64,000 nt of DNA from an uncultured Paracoccaceae bacterium (GCA_947503765.1 CANNFA010000009.1:1-64000), one strand, 5' to 3'; shown: positions 16,590 through 26,127, numbered from the stretch's first letter. Numbers and translations are program-made. Notes: generated by a model from the sequence alone, not told the origin.

Positions 16590-18167
16590 ATGGCGAGAAT
16601 CGCGTTCATCCTGCTCTGTCACAAGGATCCCGAGGCCGTCATCGCCCAGGCCGAGCGGCTGACGGCGATGGGCGATTACATCTCGATCCATTTCGATGCG
16701 CGCGCGAAGCAGGCGCATTTCGACACGATCCATGCCGCGCTCAGCGACAATCCGTCGGTCGCCTTCGCCGCGCGGCGGCTGAAATGCGGCTGGGGCGAAT
16801 GGAGCCTGGTCGAGGCCACCTTGCAGGCGGTGATGGCGGCGGTGCGCAAATTCCCGCGGGCGACGCATTTCTACATGCTGTCGGGCGATTGCATGTCGAT
16901 CAAGTCGGCCGACTACGCCCACGCCTTCCTCGATGCCGAGGATGTCGATTACATCGAGAGCTTCGATTTCTTCGAAAGCGACTGGATCAAGACCGGGATG
17001 AAGGGCGACCGGCTGCACTACCGGCACTTCCTGAACGAGCGCAAGCACAAGATGCTGTTCTACGCCAGCCACGCCGTGCAGAAGCGGCTGGGCCTGCGGC
17101 GCGAGATTCCGGCCGATGTTCAGGTGATGATCGGCAGCCAGTGGTGGTGCCTGCGCCGCCGCACGATCGAGGCGATCCTGGATTTCGTGGCCGCCCGGCC
17201 CGACGTGGTGCGCTTTTTCCGCACCACATGGATCCCGGACGAGACGTTCTTTCAGACGCTGGTGCGCCACCTCGTACCTGACCACGAGATCCGCACCCGC
17301 ACGCTGACCTTCCTGATCTTTACCGATTACGGGATGCCGGTGACGTTCTACAACGACCATTACGACCTGCTGCTGAGCCAGGATTACCTGTTCGCGCGCA
17401 AGATCAGCCCCGGCGCGACCGAGTTGAAAGCGCGGCTGGGCGATCTGTTCGCCTCGCACGAGACGGCGTTCCAGATCTCGAACGAGGGGCGCAGCCTGTT
17501 CGCGTTCCTGACCGGGCGCGGCCGGATCGGGCGGCGGTTCAGTCCGCGGTTCTGGGAAACCGAATCGACCCTGGGGCGCGAGCGCGAGCTGATGATCGTG
17601 GTGTGCAAGAAATGGCATGTCGCCAAGCGTCTCGTGGATCGTATCGGCAGCGTCACCGGGCTGCCCTGCATCGAGTACCTGTTCAACGAGGAAAGCTGCC
17701 CGCTGCCCGATCTGGGCGGCATCCAGGCCACGATCGGCAAACGGACCCGGCACCGCCGCGCGCTGATGCGGATGCTGTTCGACTATTACGGCACCGACCG
17801 GCTGGTGGTGTGCCTCGATCCAAGCAATATCGACCTGCTTCGGGATTTCCACTCCGACCGCTCGACCACCCGGATGCTGGAGGTGCAATGCACCTTCTCG
17901 GATGCCTTCCTTGTCGGCCATGCCAAGCGGGTGGGCCTCGCGGGCGAGCGGACCCCGCCCGAGACGATCGACGCGCTGCTGCCCACGATCCGGGCCGATT
18001 TCGTGTTCGAGAGCGACCAGATCGACGATGCCGGCTTCGAGAACGTGGAGCGGCTGCGCGAGGAAGCGCCGCTGGCGGACAACGTCGCGGCCCTTGCGCG
18101 GTTCCTCGATATCCCCGAGAACGAGGCGCGAGAGATTGCCGAAACCGGCCACCTGTACGTGGATTGA
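16590..18167 (+). CDS. Core-2/I-branching-type N-acetylglucosaminyltransferase with DUF5928-like C-terminus
   Basis: A 525-residue glycosyltransferase of family GT14 type. The N-terminal ~280 residues carry the family features: a nucleotide-fold start (RIAFILLCHKDPEAVIAQ), FDARAK, CGWGEWSLVEATLQA, FYMLSGDCMSIKS, GSQWWCLRR and the catalytic-acid region TTWIPDETFFQT. The C-terminal ~230 residues form a second conserved region seen with this enzyme in Rhodobacteraceae (DUF5928). That part includes FNEESCPLPDLGG and TDRLVVCLDPSNIDLL, whose function is unknown. No membrane anchor is visible. The facing sulfotransferase gene suggests a branched, sulfated surface glycan. Confidence 0.88.
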   Translation: MARIAFILLCHKDPEAVIAQAERLTAMGDYISIHFDARAKQAHFDTIHAALSDNPSVAFAARRLKCGWGEWSLVEATLQAVMAAVRKFPRATHFYMLSGDCMSIKSADYAHAFLDAEDVDYIESFDFFESDWIKTGMKGDRLHYRHFLNERKHKMLFYASHAVQKRLGLRREIPADVQVMIGSQWWCLRRRTIEAILDFVAARPDVVRFFRTTWIPDETFFQTLVRHLVPDHEIRTRTLTFLIFTDYGMPVTFYNDHYDLLLSQDYLFARKISPGATELKARLGDLFASHETAFQISNEGRSLFAFLTGRGRIGRRFSPRFWETESTLGRERELMIVVCKKWHVAKRLVDRIGSVTGLPCIEYLFNEESCPLPDLGGIQATIGKRTRHRRALMRMLFDYYGTDRLVVCLDPSNIDLLRDFHSDRSTTRMLEVQCTFSDAFLVGHAKRVGLAGERTPPETIDALLPTIRADFVFESDQIDDAGFENVERLREEAPLADNVAALARFLDIPENEAREIAETGHLYVD

Positions 18168-18174
18168 GGGACCG

Positions 18175-18546
18175 ATGAGCTACGATTACGACGACCAGAA
18201 CATCTTTGCGCGCATCCTGCGCGGCGAGATACCGAACGACACCGTGCTGGACACCCCGCACTCGCTGGCCTTTCGCGACATCGCGCCGCAGGCGCCGGCG
18301 CATGTGCTGGTGATCCCGAAGGGCGCCTACGTCACCTTCGACCATTTCGCGCAAGATGCCTCGGACGCCGAGATCGTCGATTACGTGCGCAGCGTCGGCG
18401 AGGTCTGCAAGATGCTGGGCGTCGCGGCGGATGGCTGGCGGCTGATCGCCAATGCCGGGCGCGACGGGGTGCAGGAAGTGCCGCATCTGCATGTCCACAT
18501 CCTCGCGGGCCGCGATATGGGCCGGATGCTGGAGCCGGCGGACTGA
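18175..18546 (+). CDS. HIT-family nucleotide-binding protein
   Basis: A 123-residue histidine-triad protein of the HINT branch, typically a purine nucleoside phosphoramidase. The catalytic triad is H104, H106 and H108 in PHLHVHILAGR. The N-terminal NIFARILRGEIPNDTVLD and FRDIAPQAPAHVLVIPK are characteristic. It starts 7 bases after the glycosyltransferase stop, with GAGGG as ribosome-binding site, and could be co-transcribed with it. Confidence 0.94.
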   Translation: MSYDYDDQNIFARILRGEIPNDTVLDTPHSLAFRDIAPQAPAHVLVIPKGAYVTFDHFAQDASDAEIVDYVRSVGEVCKMLGVAADGWRLIANAGRDGVQEVPHLHVHILAGRDMGRMLEPAD

Positions 18547-18642
18547 TCCGCGCCCCGGGCACATGTGCCAAGCGGGCTTGCCCGCGCCCTTGCGCCTGAT
18601 AGAAAGGGCGCCGACCCCGCAGCAGCAGACGAGAGCCGCGCC

Positions 18643-18831
18643 ATGACCATCGACGTCCCGGAAACGGAAATTGTCACCACGCACCGCGTGGCCTGCGACG
18701 GCGGCGAGGGCGCGCTCGGACATCCGCGGGTCTGGCTGTTCGTCCCGGACGAGACCGGCTATGTCGATTGCGGCTATTGCGACAAGCGCTACATCCTCAA
18801 GGGCAGCGTCGCGGATGACGGCAGCGCCTGA
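18643..18831 (+). CDS. CHCC-type zinc-finger protein
   Basis: A 62-residue protein with the zinc ligands C18, H27, C43 and C46 (HRVACDGG, GHPRVWL, CGYCDKRYIL). This is the zf-CHCC domain, also present in the NDUFS6 subunit of complex I. Free-standing small versions are common in alphaproteobacteria and may support complex I zinc handling or assembly. That role is inference. The ATG at 18643 gives the family's usual short N-terminus. Confidence 0.9.
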   Translation: MTIDVPETEIVTTHRVACDGGEGALGHPRVWLFVPDETGYVDCGYCDKRYILKGSVADDGSA

Positions 18832-18884
18832 CCGGAACGCGGCGTCGCCGTTGCGCCCGCGGCGCGGCGGCCTATCTTACATAT

Positions 18885-19568
18885 ATGACCCAAGCGGCAC
18901 ACGATGCGCGCCCGGGATCGGCCGCGCTGAACTGGGCCCGGCCCTACAGCCGGGCAGAACTGGTCAGCGACGCGGCGGTGCATTTCGCGGCGCTGCTTCT
19001 GGCGCTGGGCGCGGTGCCGGTCCTGATCACCCTGACGGCGGTGTGGCGCGGCGATGCGCCCGGCATCGTTGGCGTTTCGCTTTACGGCGCGACGCTGATC
19101 GCGATGCTGGCGGCATCACTGGCCTACAACCACCTGCCGCGCCCCGCCTGGCGCGGCGTGCTCAAGCGGCTAGACCAGTCGGCGATCTACCTGAAGATCG
19201 CGGGCACCTACACGCCCTTCGCGCTGCTGTCGGGGGTCGGAACCGGGCTGCTCGCGGTGATCTGGTCGGTGGCGGCGCTGGCGGTGGCGGCCAGTTTCGT
19301 GATGGCCCGGCGGCCGATGCTGCTGGGCGTGGCGATCTGCCTTGGCATGGGCTGGGCGGTGCTGGTCGGCGGCCAGGACGTGATCGCGCGGGTGTCGATG
19401 CCGGTCTTCGTGCTGATGCTGGTGGGCGGCGTGCTCTATTCGGTGGGCACTGTCTTCGTGCTGAACGACCGCCTGCGGTTCCACAACACGATCTGGCACC
19501 TGTTCGTGGTGGCCGCATCGACCCTGTTCTTCGTGGCGATCTTCCTGCACGCGGCGCAGACGGCATAG
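18885..19568 (+). CDS. PAQR/hemolysin III (TrhA) family membrane protein
   Basis: A 227-residue, seven-helix inner-membrane protein. Family hallmarks are the early YSRAELVSDAAVHFAALLLALG, the Asp in LKRLDQSAIYLKIAGTYTPF, and the late histidines in RFHNTIWHLFVVAAS. In the superfamily these coordinate zinc and support hydrolase-like activity. Bacterial TrhA proteins affect membrane lipid homeostasis, and the name hemolysin III is historical. The gene is transcribed in the same direction as the zinc-finger gene. Confidence 0.93.
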   Translation: MTQAAHDARPGSAALNWARPYSRAELVSDAAVHFAALLLALGAVPVLITLTAVWRGDAPGIVGVSLYGATLIAMLAASLAYNHLPRPAWRGVLKRLDQSAIYLKIAGTYTPFALLSGVGTGLLAVIWSVAALAVAASFVMARRPMLLGVAICLGMGWAVLVGGQDVIARVSMPVFVLMLVGGVLYSVGTVFVLNDRLRFHNTIWHLFVVAASTLFFVAIFLHAAQTA

Positions 19569-19664
19569 GCGAAACGCGGCAATCCTGCATCTGATCTGCG
19601 CATTTTGGCATCGCGGCGGCGCGAAACGTGCTAACCTCGTTCGCGAAACGAACGGGGCGCGGCC

Positions 19665-20825
19665 ATGGACCGGGGCGAGATCACCGTACTACTGGGCACG
19701 ACCAAGGGCGTCTTCCTGCTGTCGGGCGAGGCCGGGCGCGGCGGCTGGGCCGCGAGCGGGCCGCATTGCGGCGGCTGGGCGATCAACCATGTGATCGGCG
19801 ATGCGGCCAGCGGCACGATCTGGGCCGGGGGCGGCGGCGAGTTCTTCGGCGCCGGCATCTGGCGGTCGCGCGACGGCGGGGCGACATGGGATCGGATCCG
19901 CCTGACCGCGGGCCAGATCGACGACTGGGCCGCGAACGATCCGGGGTTTGCCGAGATGATCGGCTGGAGCGCCGAAGATCTGCCCTTCGGCAGCGATTTC
20001 GTCCAGGTCTGGAGCCTTGGCCGCGCGCATGGCACGCTTTACGCCGGCACCAAGCCCGCAGCCCTGCTGGCCAGCCGCGATGGCGGCGAAACCTGGAGCC
20101 GGGTGGACGGGCTAAGCGATCACCCCTCGGCCGCCGGCTGGAACCCCGGCGCGGCGGGCCTGGTCCTGCACACCATCGTGGCGCATCCCGAGGATGCGGC
20201 GCGGATGTGGGTCGGCATCTCTGCCGCCGGGGTGTTCGCCACCGAGGATGGCGGCGCCTCGTGGGAGCGGCGCAACCGGTTGTCGAATGCCGGCGCCTGC
20301 AAGGGGCATGCCCATCCCGCCGCGCCCTCGGACGGCGAGGTCGGGCATTGCGTTCACAACATGATGCGCGCGCCCGGCGCACCCGATCTGCTGTACCAGC
20401 AGAACCATCACGGGGTCTGGCGATCCGCCGATGGCGGGCGCAGCTGGGACGACGTGACGGCGGGCCTGCCCTCGACCTTCGGGTTCCCGATCCGGGTGCA
20501 TCCGCGCGATCCGCGCACGATCTGGACGCTGCCGCTGAACAGCGACATGGATGGCCGGTTCCCGCCGGATGCCGCCTGCGCGGTCTGGCGCTCGCGCGAC
20601 GGCGGCCAAAGCTGGGAAGCAAGGCGGGACGGGCTGCCGCAGGAAGGGTGCTATTTCACCGTGCTGCGCCAGGCGATGGCCGGCGACGGGCGCGACCCCG
20701 CGGGGGTGTATTTCGGCACCAATTCAGGCTCGGTCTTCGCCAGTTTCGACGAGGGCGACACCTGGGACGAGATCGCGCGCCACCTGCCCACGATCCTGTC
20801 GGTGGAGGTGATGGAGCGCGTGTAG
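19665..20825 (+). CDS. BNR/Asp-box beta-propeller protein
   Basis: A 386-residue protein built from sialidase-type Asp-box repeats: SRDGGATW, SRDGGETW, TEDGGASWERR, SADGGRSWDD, SRDGGQSW and a degenerate SFDEGDTWDE. This gives a five- to seven-bladed propeller of the sortilin/Vps10 type. No catalytic sialidase residues and no signal peptide are seen, so an enzyme name would be overreach. Several HH and HC pairs (QNHHGVW, VGHCVHNMM) could bind metal. It sits just upstream of polA, but nothing suggests a joint role. Confidence 0.8.
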   Translation: MDRGEITVLLGTTKGVFLLSGEAGRGGWAASGPHCGGWAINHVIGDAASGTIWAGGGGEFFGAGIWRSRDGGATWDRIRLTAGQIDDWAANDPGFAEMIGWSAEDLPFGSDFVQVWSLGRAHGTLYAGTKPAALLASRDGGETWSRVDGLSDHPSAAGWNPGAAGLVLHTIVAHPEDAARMWVGISAAGVFATEDGGASWERRNRLSNAGACKGHAHPAAPSDGEVGHCVHNMMRAPGAPDLLYQQNHHGVWRSADGGRSWDDVTAGLPSTFGFPIRVHPRDPRTIWTLPLNSDMDGRFPPDAACAVWRSRDGGQSWEARRDGLPQEGCYFTVLRQAMAGDGRDPAGVYFGTNSGSVFASFDEGDTWDEIARHLPTILSVEVMERV

Positions 20826-20923
20826 GGCGCGCCCGCACCATGCCCGATCCGTGCCCGGCTTCGCTGGACCCTCCGCGCGCATGGGTCTACCAAGGGCGGG
20901 CACGCGAACAGGGGGCGCCATCC

Positions 20924-23716
20924 ATGGCATTCGGCAAGGGTTGTCATCTGCATCTGATCGACGGATCGGCCTTCATATTCAGGGCCTTTCACGCGCTGCC
21001 GCCGCTGACGCGCAAATCCGACGGGCTGCCCATCGGGGCGGTGTCGGGCTTCGTCAACATGATCTGGAAGATGGTGCAGGACAACAAGGGCCCCGACGCG
21101 CCGACCCATGTCGCGGTGGTGTTCGACAAGGGCAGCCACACCTTCCGCAACGACATGTACGACCAATACAAGGCGAACCGCGACGAGATGCCCGAGGATC
21201 TGCGCCCGCAGATCCCGCTGACCCGCGATGCCACCCGCGCCTTCAACATCGCCTGCCTGGAGCAGGAGGGCTACGAGGCGGACGACATCATCGCCACGCT
21301 GACCCGCCGCGCGCGCGAGGCAGGCGGGCGGGTCACGATCATCTCGTCCGACAAGGACATGATGCAGTTGGTCGGCGGCGGGGTCGAGATGCTGGACGCG
21401 ATGAAGAACCGCCGCATCGGCGTCGAGGAGGTCGAGGAAAAGTTCGGCGTCGGCCCCGACCGGGTGGTGGACGTGCAGGCGCTGGCCGGCGATTCGGTGG
21501 ACAACGTGCCCGGCGCACCGGGGATCGGGGTCAAGACCGCGGCGCTGCTGATCAACGAGTACGGCTCGCTCGAGGATCTGCTGGACCGCGCCGAGGAGAT
21601 TTCCCAGCCCAAGCGGCGCCAGACCCTGATCGACAAGCGCGATCAGATCGAGCTGTCGAAGAAGCTGGTGAAGCTGGATTGCGACATGCCGCTGGAGGTG
21701 CCGCTGGAGACGCTCGAAGTGCAGGAACCGGACGCGGATGCGCTGCTGTCCTTCCTGGCCGAGATGGAATTCCGCACGATCAGCCGCCGCGTATCCGAGG
21801 CGCTGGGCGTCGAGGCGCCGGTGATCGAGGAGCCGCGCGGCGAAGAGGGCGCGCCGGAGCAGGCGGCGCTGCCATTCGATGCGGACGGCTACGAAAAGGT
21901 GACGGATGCCGCCGCGTTGCAGGTCTGGCTCGACCGGATCGCTGCGCGCGGCCATGTCGCCGTCGACACCGAAACGACCGGCCTGAACGAGATGCGCGCC
22001 GATCTGGTCGGCATCTCGATGGCGGTTGAACCGGGGCAGGCCTGCTATATCCCGCTGGCCCACAAGGCCGAGGGCGACGGCGACCTGTTCGGCGGCGGCG
22101 ATCTGGCCGAGGGGCAGATGGCGATGGACGCGGCGCTGGCGCTGCTGAAACCGGTGCTGGAGGATCCGGCGATCCTCAAGATCGGGCAGAACATGAAATA
22201 CGACGCCAAGATCCTGGCCCGCCACGGGATCGCGGTGGCGCCGATCGACGACACGATGCTGATGTCCTATGCCATGCATGCCGGCCTGCACGGGCATGGC
22301 ATGGATTTCCTGTCCGACCGGTATCTCGACCATACGCCGATCCCGATCAAGCAATTGCTGGGCAGCGGCAAGACGCAGCGCACCTTCGACCGCGTGCCGG
22401 TGGACGAGGCGGTGCGCTACGGCGCCGAGGATGCCGATATCACGCTGCGCCTGTGGCAGAAATTCAAGCCGCGCCTGCACCGCGAAAGGGTCACGACCGT
22501 CTACGAGACGCTGGAGCGGCCGCTGGTGCCGGTTCTGGCCCGCATGGAAATGGCCGGGATCAAAGTGGACCGCGACGCGCTTTCCCGGATGTCGGGCGCC
22601 TTTGCCCAGAAGATGGCCGCGCTGGAGGCGGAGATTCACGAATTGGCGGGCGAGAGTTTCAATGTCGGCAGCCCGAAACAGCTGGGCGAAATCCTGTTCG
22701 ACCGGATGGGGCTGGAGGGCGGCAAGCGCGGCAAGACCGGCGCCTGGTCCACCCCCGCCGATGTGCTGGAGGATCTGGCGACCGAACATGACCTGCCGGC
22801 GCGGGTGCTGGACTGGCGCCAGGTGTCGAAGCTGAAATCGACCTATACCGACGCGCTTCAGACCCATATCAACCCCGAGACCGGGCGCGTCCATACCTGT
22901 TACTCCATCGCCGGGGCCAATACGGGGCGCCTCGCCTCGAACGATCCCAACCTGCAAAACATCCCCGTGCGCACCGAAGAGGGGCGGCGCATCCGCGAGG
23001 CATTCGTTGCCGCGCCGGGCAAGCTGCTGCTGAGCCTCGATTACAGCCAGATCGAACTGCGTATCCTGGCCCATGTCGCCGATATCGGCGCGCTGAAAGA
23101 GGCATTCGCGCAAGGTCAGGACATTCACGCCGCCACCGCCTCGGAAATGTTCGGCGTGCCGCTGGACGACATGACGCCCGAGATCAGGCGCCAGGCCAAG
23201 GCGATCAATTTCGGGGTGATCTACGGCATTTCCGGCTTTGGACTGGCGCGCAACCTGCGCATTCCGCGTGCCGAGGCGCAGGGCTTCATCGACCGCTATT
23301 TCGAACGCTTTCCGGGGATCCGCGCCTATATGGACGCCACCGTGGCCTTTGCCAAGGAACACGGCCACGTTACCACCCTGTTCGGCCGGCGCATCCACAC
23401 GCCCGAGATTTCGGCCGGCGGCCCGCGCGCCGGCTTTGCCCGCCGCGCCGCAATCAACGCGCCGATCCAGGGCAGCGCCGCCGACATCATCCGCCGCGCC
23501 ATGGTGCGCATGGAGGCCGCGATAGAGGGCCTGCCCGCAAAGATGCTGCTGCAGGTGCATGACGAGCTGGTCTTCGAGGTGGAGGCGGGCGCCGAGGACG
23601 AGGTTGCCGGCCGGGTGCGCGGCGTGATGGAGGCGGCGGCGCTGCCGGTGGTCAAGCTGGACGTGCCGCTGGTGGTCGATGCGGGATCCGGGCGAAACTG
23701 GGCCGAGGCGCATTGA
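20924..23716 (+). CDS. polA: DNA polymerase I
   Basis: A 930-residue repair and Okazaki-fragment polymerase. The N-terminal 5'-3' nuclease domain (1 to about 300) shows LHLIDGSAFIFRAFHALP, VVFDKGSHTFRNDMY, DDIIATLTRRAREAGGRV and the GD(S)VDNVPGAPGIGVKTA helix-hairpin-helix. The proofreading 3'-5' exonuclease is intact, with VAVDTETTGLNE, KIGQNMKYDAKIL and YGAEDADITLRLW. The polymerase domain has motif A LLSLDYSQIELRILAH, motif B RRQAKAINFGVIYG and motif C LLQVHDELVFEV. The ATG at 20924 begins the conserved part. The upstream in-frame codons overlap the preceding gene and are not used. Confidence 0.98.
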   Translation: MAFGKGCHLHLIDGSAFIFRAFHALPPLTRKSDGLPIGAVSGFVNMIWKMVQDNKGPDAPTHVAVVFDKGSHTFRNDMYDQYKANRDEMPEDLRPQIPLTRDATRAFNIACLEQEGYEADDIIATLTRRAREAGGRVTIISSDKDMMQLVGGGVEMLDAMKNRRIGVEEVEEKFGVGPDRVVDVQALAGDSVDNVPGAPGIGVKTAALLINEYGSLEDLLDRAEEISQPKRRQTLIDKRDQIELSKKLVKLDCDMPLEVPLETLEVQEPDADALLSFLAEMEFRTISRRVSEALGVEAPVIEEPRGEEGAPEQAALPFDADGYEKVTDAAALQVWLDRIAARGHVAVDTETTGLNEMRADLVGISMAVEPGQACYIPLAHKAEGDGDLFGGGDLAEGQMAMDAALALLKPVLEDPAILKIGQNMKYDAKILARHGIAVAPIDDTMLMSYAMHAGLHGHGMDFLSDRYLDHTPIPIKQLLGSGKTQRTFDRVPVDEAVRYGAEDADITLRLWQKFKPRLHRERVTTVYETLERPLVPVLARMEMAGIKVDRDALSRMSGAFAQKMAALEAEIHELAGESFNVGSPKQLGEILFDRMGLEGGKRGKTGAWSTPADVLEDLATEHDLPARVLDWRQVSKLKSTYTDALQTHINPETGRVHTCYSIAGANTGRLASNDPNLQNIPVRTEEGRRIREAFVAAPGKLLLSLDYSQIELRILAHVADIGALKEAFAQGQDIHAATASEMFGVPLDDMTPEIRRQAKAINFGVIYGISGFGLARNLRIPRAEAQGFIDRYFERFPGIRAYMDATVAFAKEHGHVTTLFGRRIHTPEISAGGPRAGFARRAAINAPIQGSAADIIRRAMVRMEAAIEGLPAKMLLQVHDELVFEVEAGAEDEVAGRVRGVMEAAALPVVKLDVPLVVDAGSGRNWAEAH

Positions 23717-23724
23717 TCGGCGGT

Positions 23725-23800
23725 TTCGTCGCGCCTTCGGCGCGCCGACCCGCGCGGACGCTGCGCGCCCGCGTATTCAGGGTAGTTTTGGCGTTCGGCT
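23725..23800. repeat. Degenerate family B double-hairpin element after polA
   Basis: After the polA stop come hairpin GCGCC-TTC-GGCGC, then CGCGC/GCGCG, then the tail CGTATTCAGGGTAGTTTTGG. This is the same architecture as the family B copies near 40013 and 46808, but divergent. It may act as a transcription terminator. Confidence 0.45.
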
Positions 23801-23980
23801 TGCCAGAGCAGGGACCAAGGCGGGGAATCGCCGCGCGGCGCGATTGGTGCGAAGGTGGCGACAATGCCGCGCCATTGCGTCGGAATCGTGGCGCGGATGG
23901 CGACGGGCGGCGGCCCATGTTCGGCCATCGGGGCGCATCGTGGTAAACCGGCCGCGACATCAGCGACAGGGGGCATGCCG

Positions 23981-24697
23981 ATGAAAGGTTCAGCAATTTT
24001 CCGGGTTTTCCGGCCCATGGCCGCGGCCCTGGCAGCCGTTTTCCTGTGTGCCGGGGCAGGGCCGGACGCGGCACAGGCGCAGGGCGCGCGGATCCTCGCG
24101 ATCGGCGATTCTCTGATGGCGGCGCATGCGACCACCGGCCGCTCGATCGCCGATTTCCTGGCCGGGGCGCTGCATGCGCAGGTCGACAACCGGTCGGTTC
24201 CCGCCGCGCACATGGTCTACCGGCTGCCGCTGACCGGGGCGATGGGCATGAGCATTCCGGCGCAGTTCCGCAGTCGCGACAGGGGGCTGGACTGGGTGGT
24301 GATGACCGGGGGCGGCAACGACCTTTGGCTTGGCTGCGGCTGCGACCGCTGCGACCGGCGGATGGACAAGATGATCGCCCCGAACGGCACCGGCGGCGAG
24401 ATCCCTCAGCTTTTCGCACGGATCCAGCGCAGCGGCGCGCAGGTGGTCTATGTCGGCTATCTGCGCAGCCCCGGCATCCACACGCCGATCGAGCATTGCC
24501 GCGCGGCGGGCGACGAGATGGAGGCGCGCATCGCCCGGCTGGCCGCGCGGGTTCCGGGGCTGCACTATGTCTCGCTGCACGACCTGGTGCCGCGCGGCGA
24601 TACCAGCTTCTTCACGCTCGACGGCATCCACCCTTCGGTCAAGGCGACGCGGGAGATCGCGGCGCGGGTGGCGGCGCTGATCGCGCGTTCGGGCTGA
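23981..24697 (+). CDS. Secreted SGNH/GDSL-type hydrolase
   Basis: A 238-residue exported esterase-like enzyme. A signal peptide covers about residues 1-33 (AAALAAVFLCAG, cut near AQA). Block I is ILAIGDSLMAA with nucleophile S44. Block III is GGGNDLW, and the Asp-His pair is DGIHPS (D214, H217). A CGCDRCDRR cluster beside block III is unusual and could form disulfides. An AGGGGG ribosome-binding site fits the ATG at 23981 better than one two codons earlier. The substrate is unknown; acyl groups on cell-envelope glycans are a guess. Confidence 0.85.
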   Translation: MKGSAIFRVFRPMAAALAAVFLCAGAGPDAAQAQGARILAIGDSLMAAHATTGRSIADFLAGALHAQVDNRSVPAAHMVYRLPLTGAMGMSIPAQFRSRDRGLDWVVMTGGGNDLWLGCGCDRCDRRMDKMIAPNGTGGEIPQLFARIQRSGAQVVYVGYLRSPGIHTPIEHCRAAGDEMEARIARLAARVPGLHYVSLHDLVPRGDTSFFTLDGIHPSVKATREIAARVAALIARSG

Positions 24698-24716
24698 GCC
24701 GCCGCGCCGGCCCCGC

Positions 24717-25388
24717 TCATTCCGGGCGGGGAGCCAGGCGCGCGGCGATGGCGGGGAACTGCCGATAATCGTCGAAGGCGGCGTCGTGGTACAGATCCTC
24801 GACGGGGGCGGCGCGGAACCCCTCGGTGAACAGCGCCATCGGCAGCTTCGCCGCCTCGGCGGTGGCGGCGTCCACCTCGCTGTCGCCGATATAGAGAAAC
24901 CGGCGCGCCGCAAGCTGGTCCACCACATGGCGCACCGGGGCGGGGTCGGGTTTCCTCGGGTAGTCGCCGTCGCCATAGGCGAAGGCATCGAACAGCCGCT
25001 CCAGCCCCAGATGGCGCAGAACCGCATGGGTCGGCACCTGCGGCTTGTTGGTGCAGATCGCCAGCCTGTAGCCGTCGGCTTTCAGGGTCTCCAGCACCTC
25101 GGGGACGTGCGGGTAGGGATCGGTGCGCGACACCGCCTCGGGGTAGATCCGCCGGAAATGCGCCAGCATCCGCGAATGCATTGCCGTGCCTTCGGCCGCA
25201 TCCTTGACCCCCGCCGCGGCAAGGCACCGCGTCAGCAAAAGCGCCACGCCGCCGCCGATGAAGCCGCGCACCGCGTCCAGCGTCGGCGGCGCCAGCCCCT
25301 CGGCCGTCATCACCTCGACGGCGCAGGCATGGATGTCGCGGCTGGCGTCGATCAGCGTGCCGTCCAGATCGAAGATCAGACCGCTCAT
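24717..25388 (-). CDS. HAD-family phosphatase, phosphoglycolate phosphatase-like
   Basis: A 223-residue haloacid-dehalogenase-fold phosphatase. Motif I is IFDLDGTLIDAS with the nucleophile Asp. Motif II is AICTNKP. Motif III and IV regions are YPRKPDPAPV and FLYIGDSEVDAATAEAA. The helical cap and length are typical of Gph, which removes 2-phosphoglycolate formed during DNA repair or photorespiration. The ATG overlaps the stop of the thioredoxin-like gene in an ATGA, so the two genes form an operon. The family is broad, so the exact substrate is not certain. Confidence 0.88.
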   Translation of the reverse strand: MSGLIFDLDGTLIDASRDIHACAVEVMTAEGLAPPTLDAVRGFIGGGVALLLTRCLAAAGVKDAAEGTAMHSRMLAHFRRIYPEAVSRTDPYPHVPEVLETLKADGYRLAICTNKPQVPTHAVLRHLGLERLFDAFAYGDGDYPRKPDPAPVRHVVDQLAARRFLYIGDSEVDAATAEAAKLPMALFTEGFRAAPVEDLYHDAAFDDYRQFPAIAARLAPRPE

Positions 25389-25939
25389 GCGGCCTTCCAC
25401 TTGATCGAACAGCCCATCGACGCGGTCTGATCCGCCGGGCCCTTGCCGTTGGCGGCGATCTGGCGCATCGCGTTCACCAGTTCGGGGCGCGTGTCCGGCC
25501 CGGCCGGTTCCTTGCCGGCATCGTCCAGCCGGCCGCGATATTGCAGCTCGAGATCGGCGTTGTAGCCGAAGAAATCGGGGGTGCAGGCCGCCCCGTAGGC
25601 GCGCGCGACCTGCTGGCTCTCGTCATAGAGATAGGGGAACGGAAAGTCCTGTTCGCGTGCCAGGGCCGCCATGTTGTCGAAGCTGTCGGCCGGATGCTCG
25701 GCCGCGTCATTGGCCGAGATCGCGGCAACGCCGATACCCATCGCCTGCAGCTCCTGCACGGTGCCGTTCAACCGGTCGAGGATGCCTTTGACATAGGGGC
25801 AATGGTTGCAGATGAACATGATCAGCGTGCCCTTCGGCCCGGCGATATCCGCCAGCGAATAGCTTTTGCCATCGGTGGCGGGCAGGGTGAAATCGGGGGC
25901 CTTCGCGCCGAAATCGCAAACGGGGGGACGGGTCGCCAT
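25385..25939 (-). CDS. AhpC/TSA-type thioredoxin-fold protein
   Basis: A 184-residue cytoplasmic thioredoxin-like protein of the redoxin group. The start FGAKAPDFTLPATDGKSYSLADI is peroxiredoxin-like. The active site is C44-N-H-C47 in FICNHCPYVK, where thioredoxin has CGPC. It ends with the cis-Pro region AACTPDFFGYNADLEL. Members are annotated as thiol peroxidases or disulfide reductases without proof. An AAAGGAGAG ribosome-binding site sets the ATG at 25939. It is translationally coupled to the downstream phosphatase. Confidence 0.88.
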   Translation of the reverse strand: MATRPPVCDFGAKAPDFTLPATDGKSYSLADIAGPKGTLIMFICNHCPYVKGILDRLNGTVQELQAMGIGVAAISANDAAEHPADSFDNMAALAREQDFPFPYLYDESQQVARAYGAACTPDFFGYNADLELQYRGRLDDAGKEPAGPDTRPELVNAMRQIAANGKGPADQTASMGCSIKWKAA

Positions 25940-26127
25940 GGCAGCTCTCCTTTGCTTGGTGTCGCGGCTGGCGTGCAGTATAGCGTCCCCGGCCACGGGG
26001 GCCAGCGGCAGGGCGCCGCCGGTGCGAAATCACGGCTCGACCCGGCACGGGGCGGCGCGGTAGGGTCGCGCAACGCCGGAATGGCGGGCAGGGCAACGAA
26101 CGGGCAACGGGCGACAGGGCAGGGCAG

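Noticed and set aside
19628-20923. N-terminal extension of DNA polymerase I
   Set aside because: The extra codons overlap the beta-propeller gene out of frame. The conserved polA start is the ATG at 20924.
20651-23713. A 1020-codon open frame opposite polA on the minus strand
   Set aside because: The plus strand encodes DNA polymerase I with every motif. The antisense frame is open only because of the extreme third-position GC bias, and its His/Gln/Arg-rich translation matches no family.
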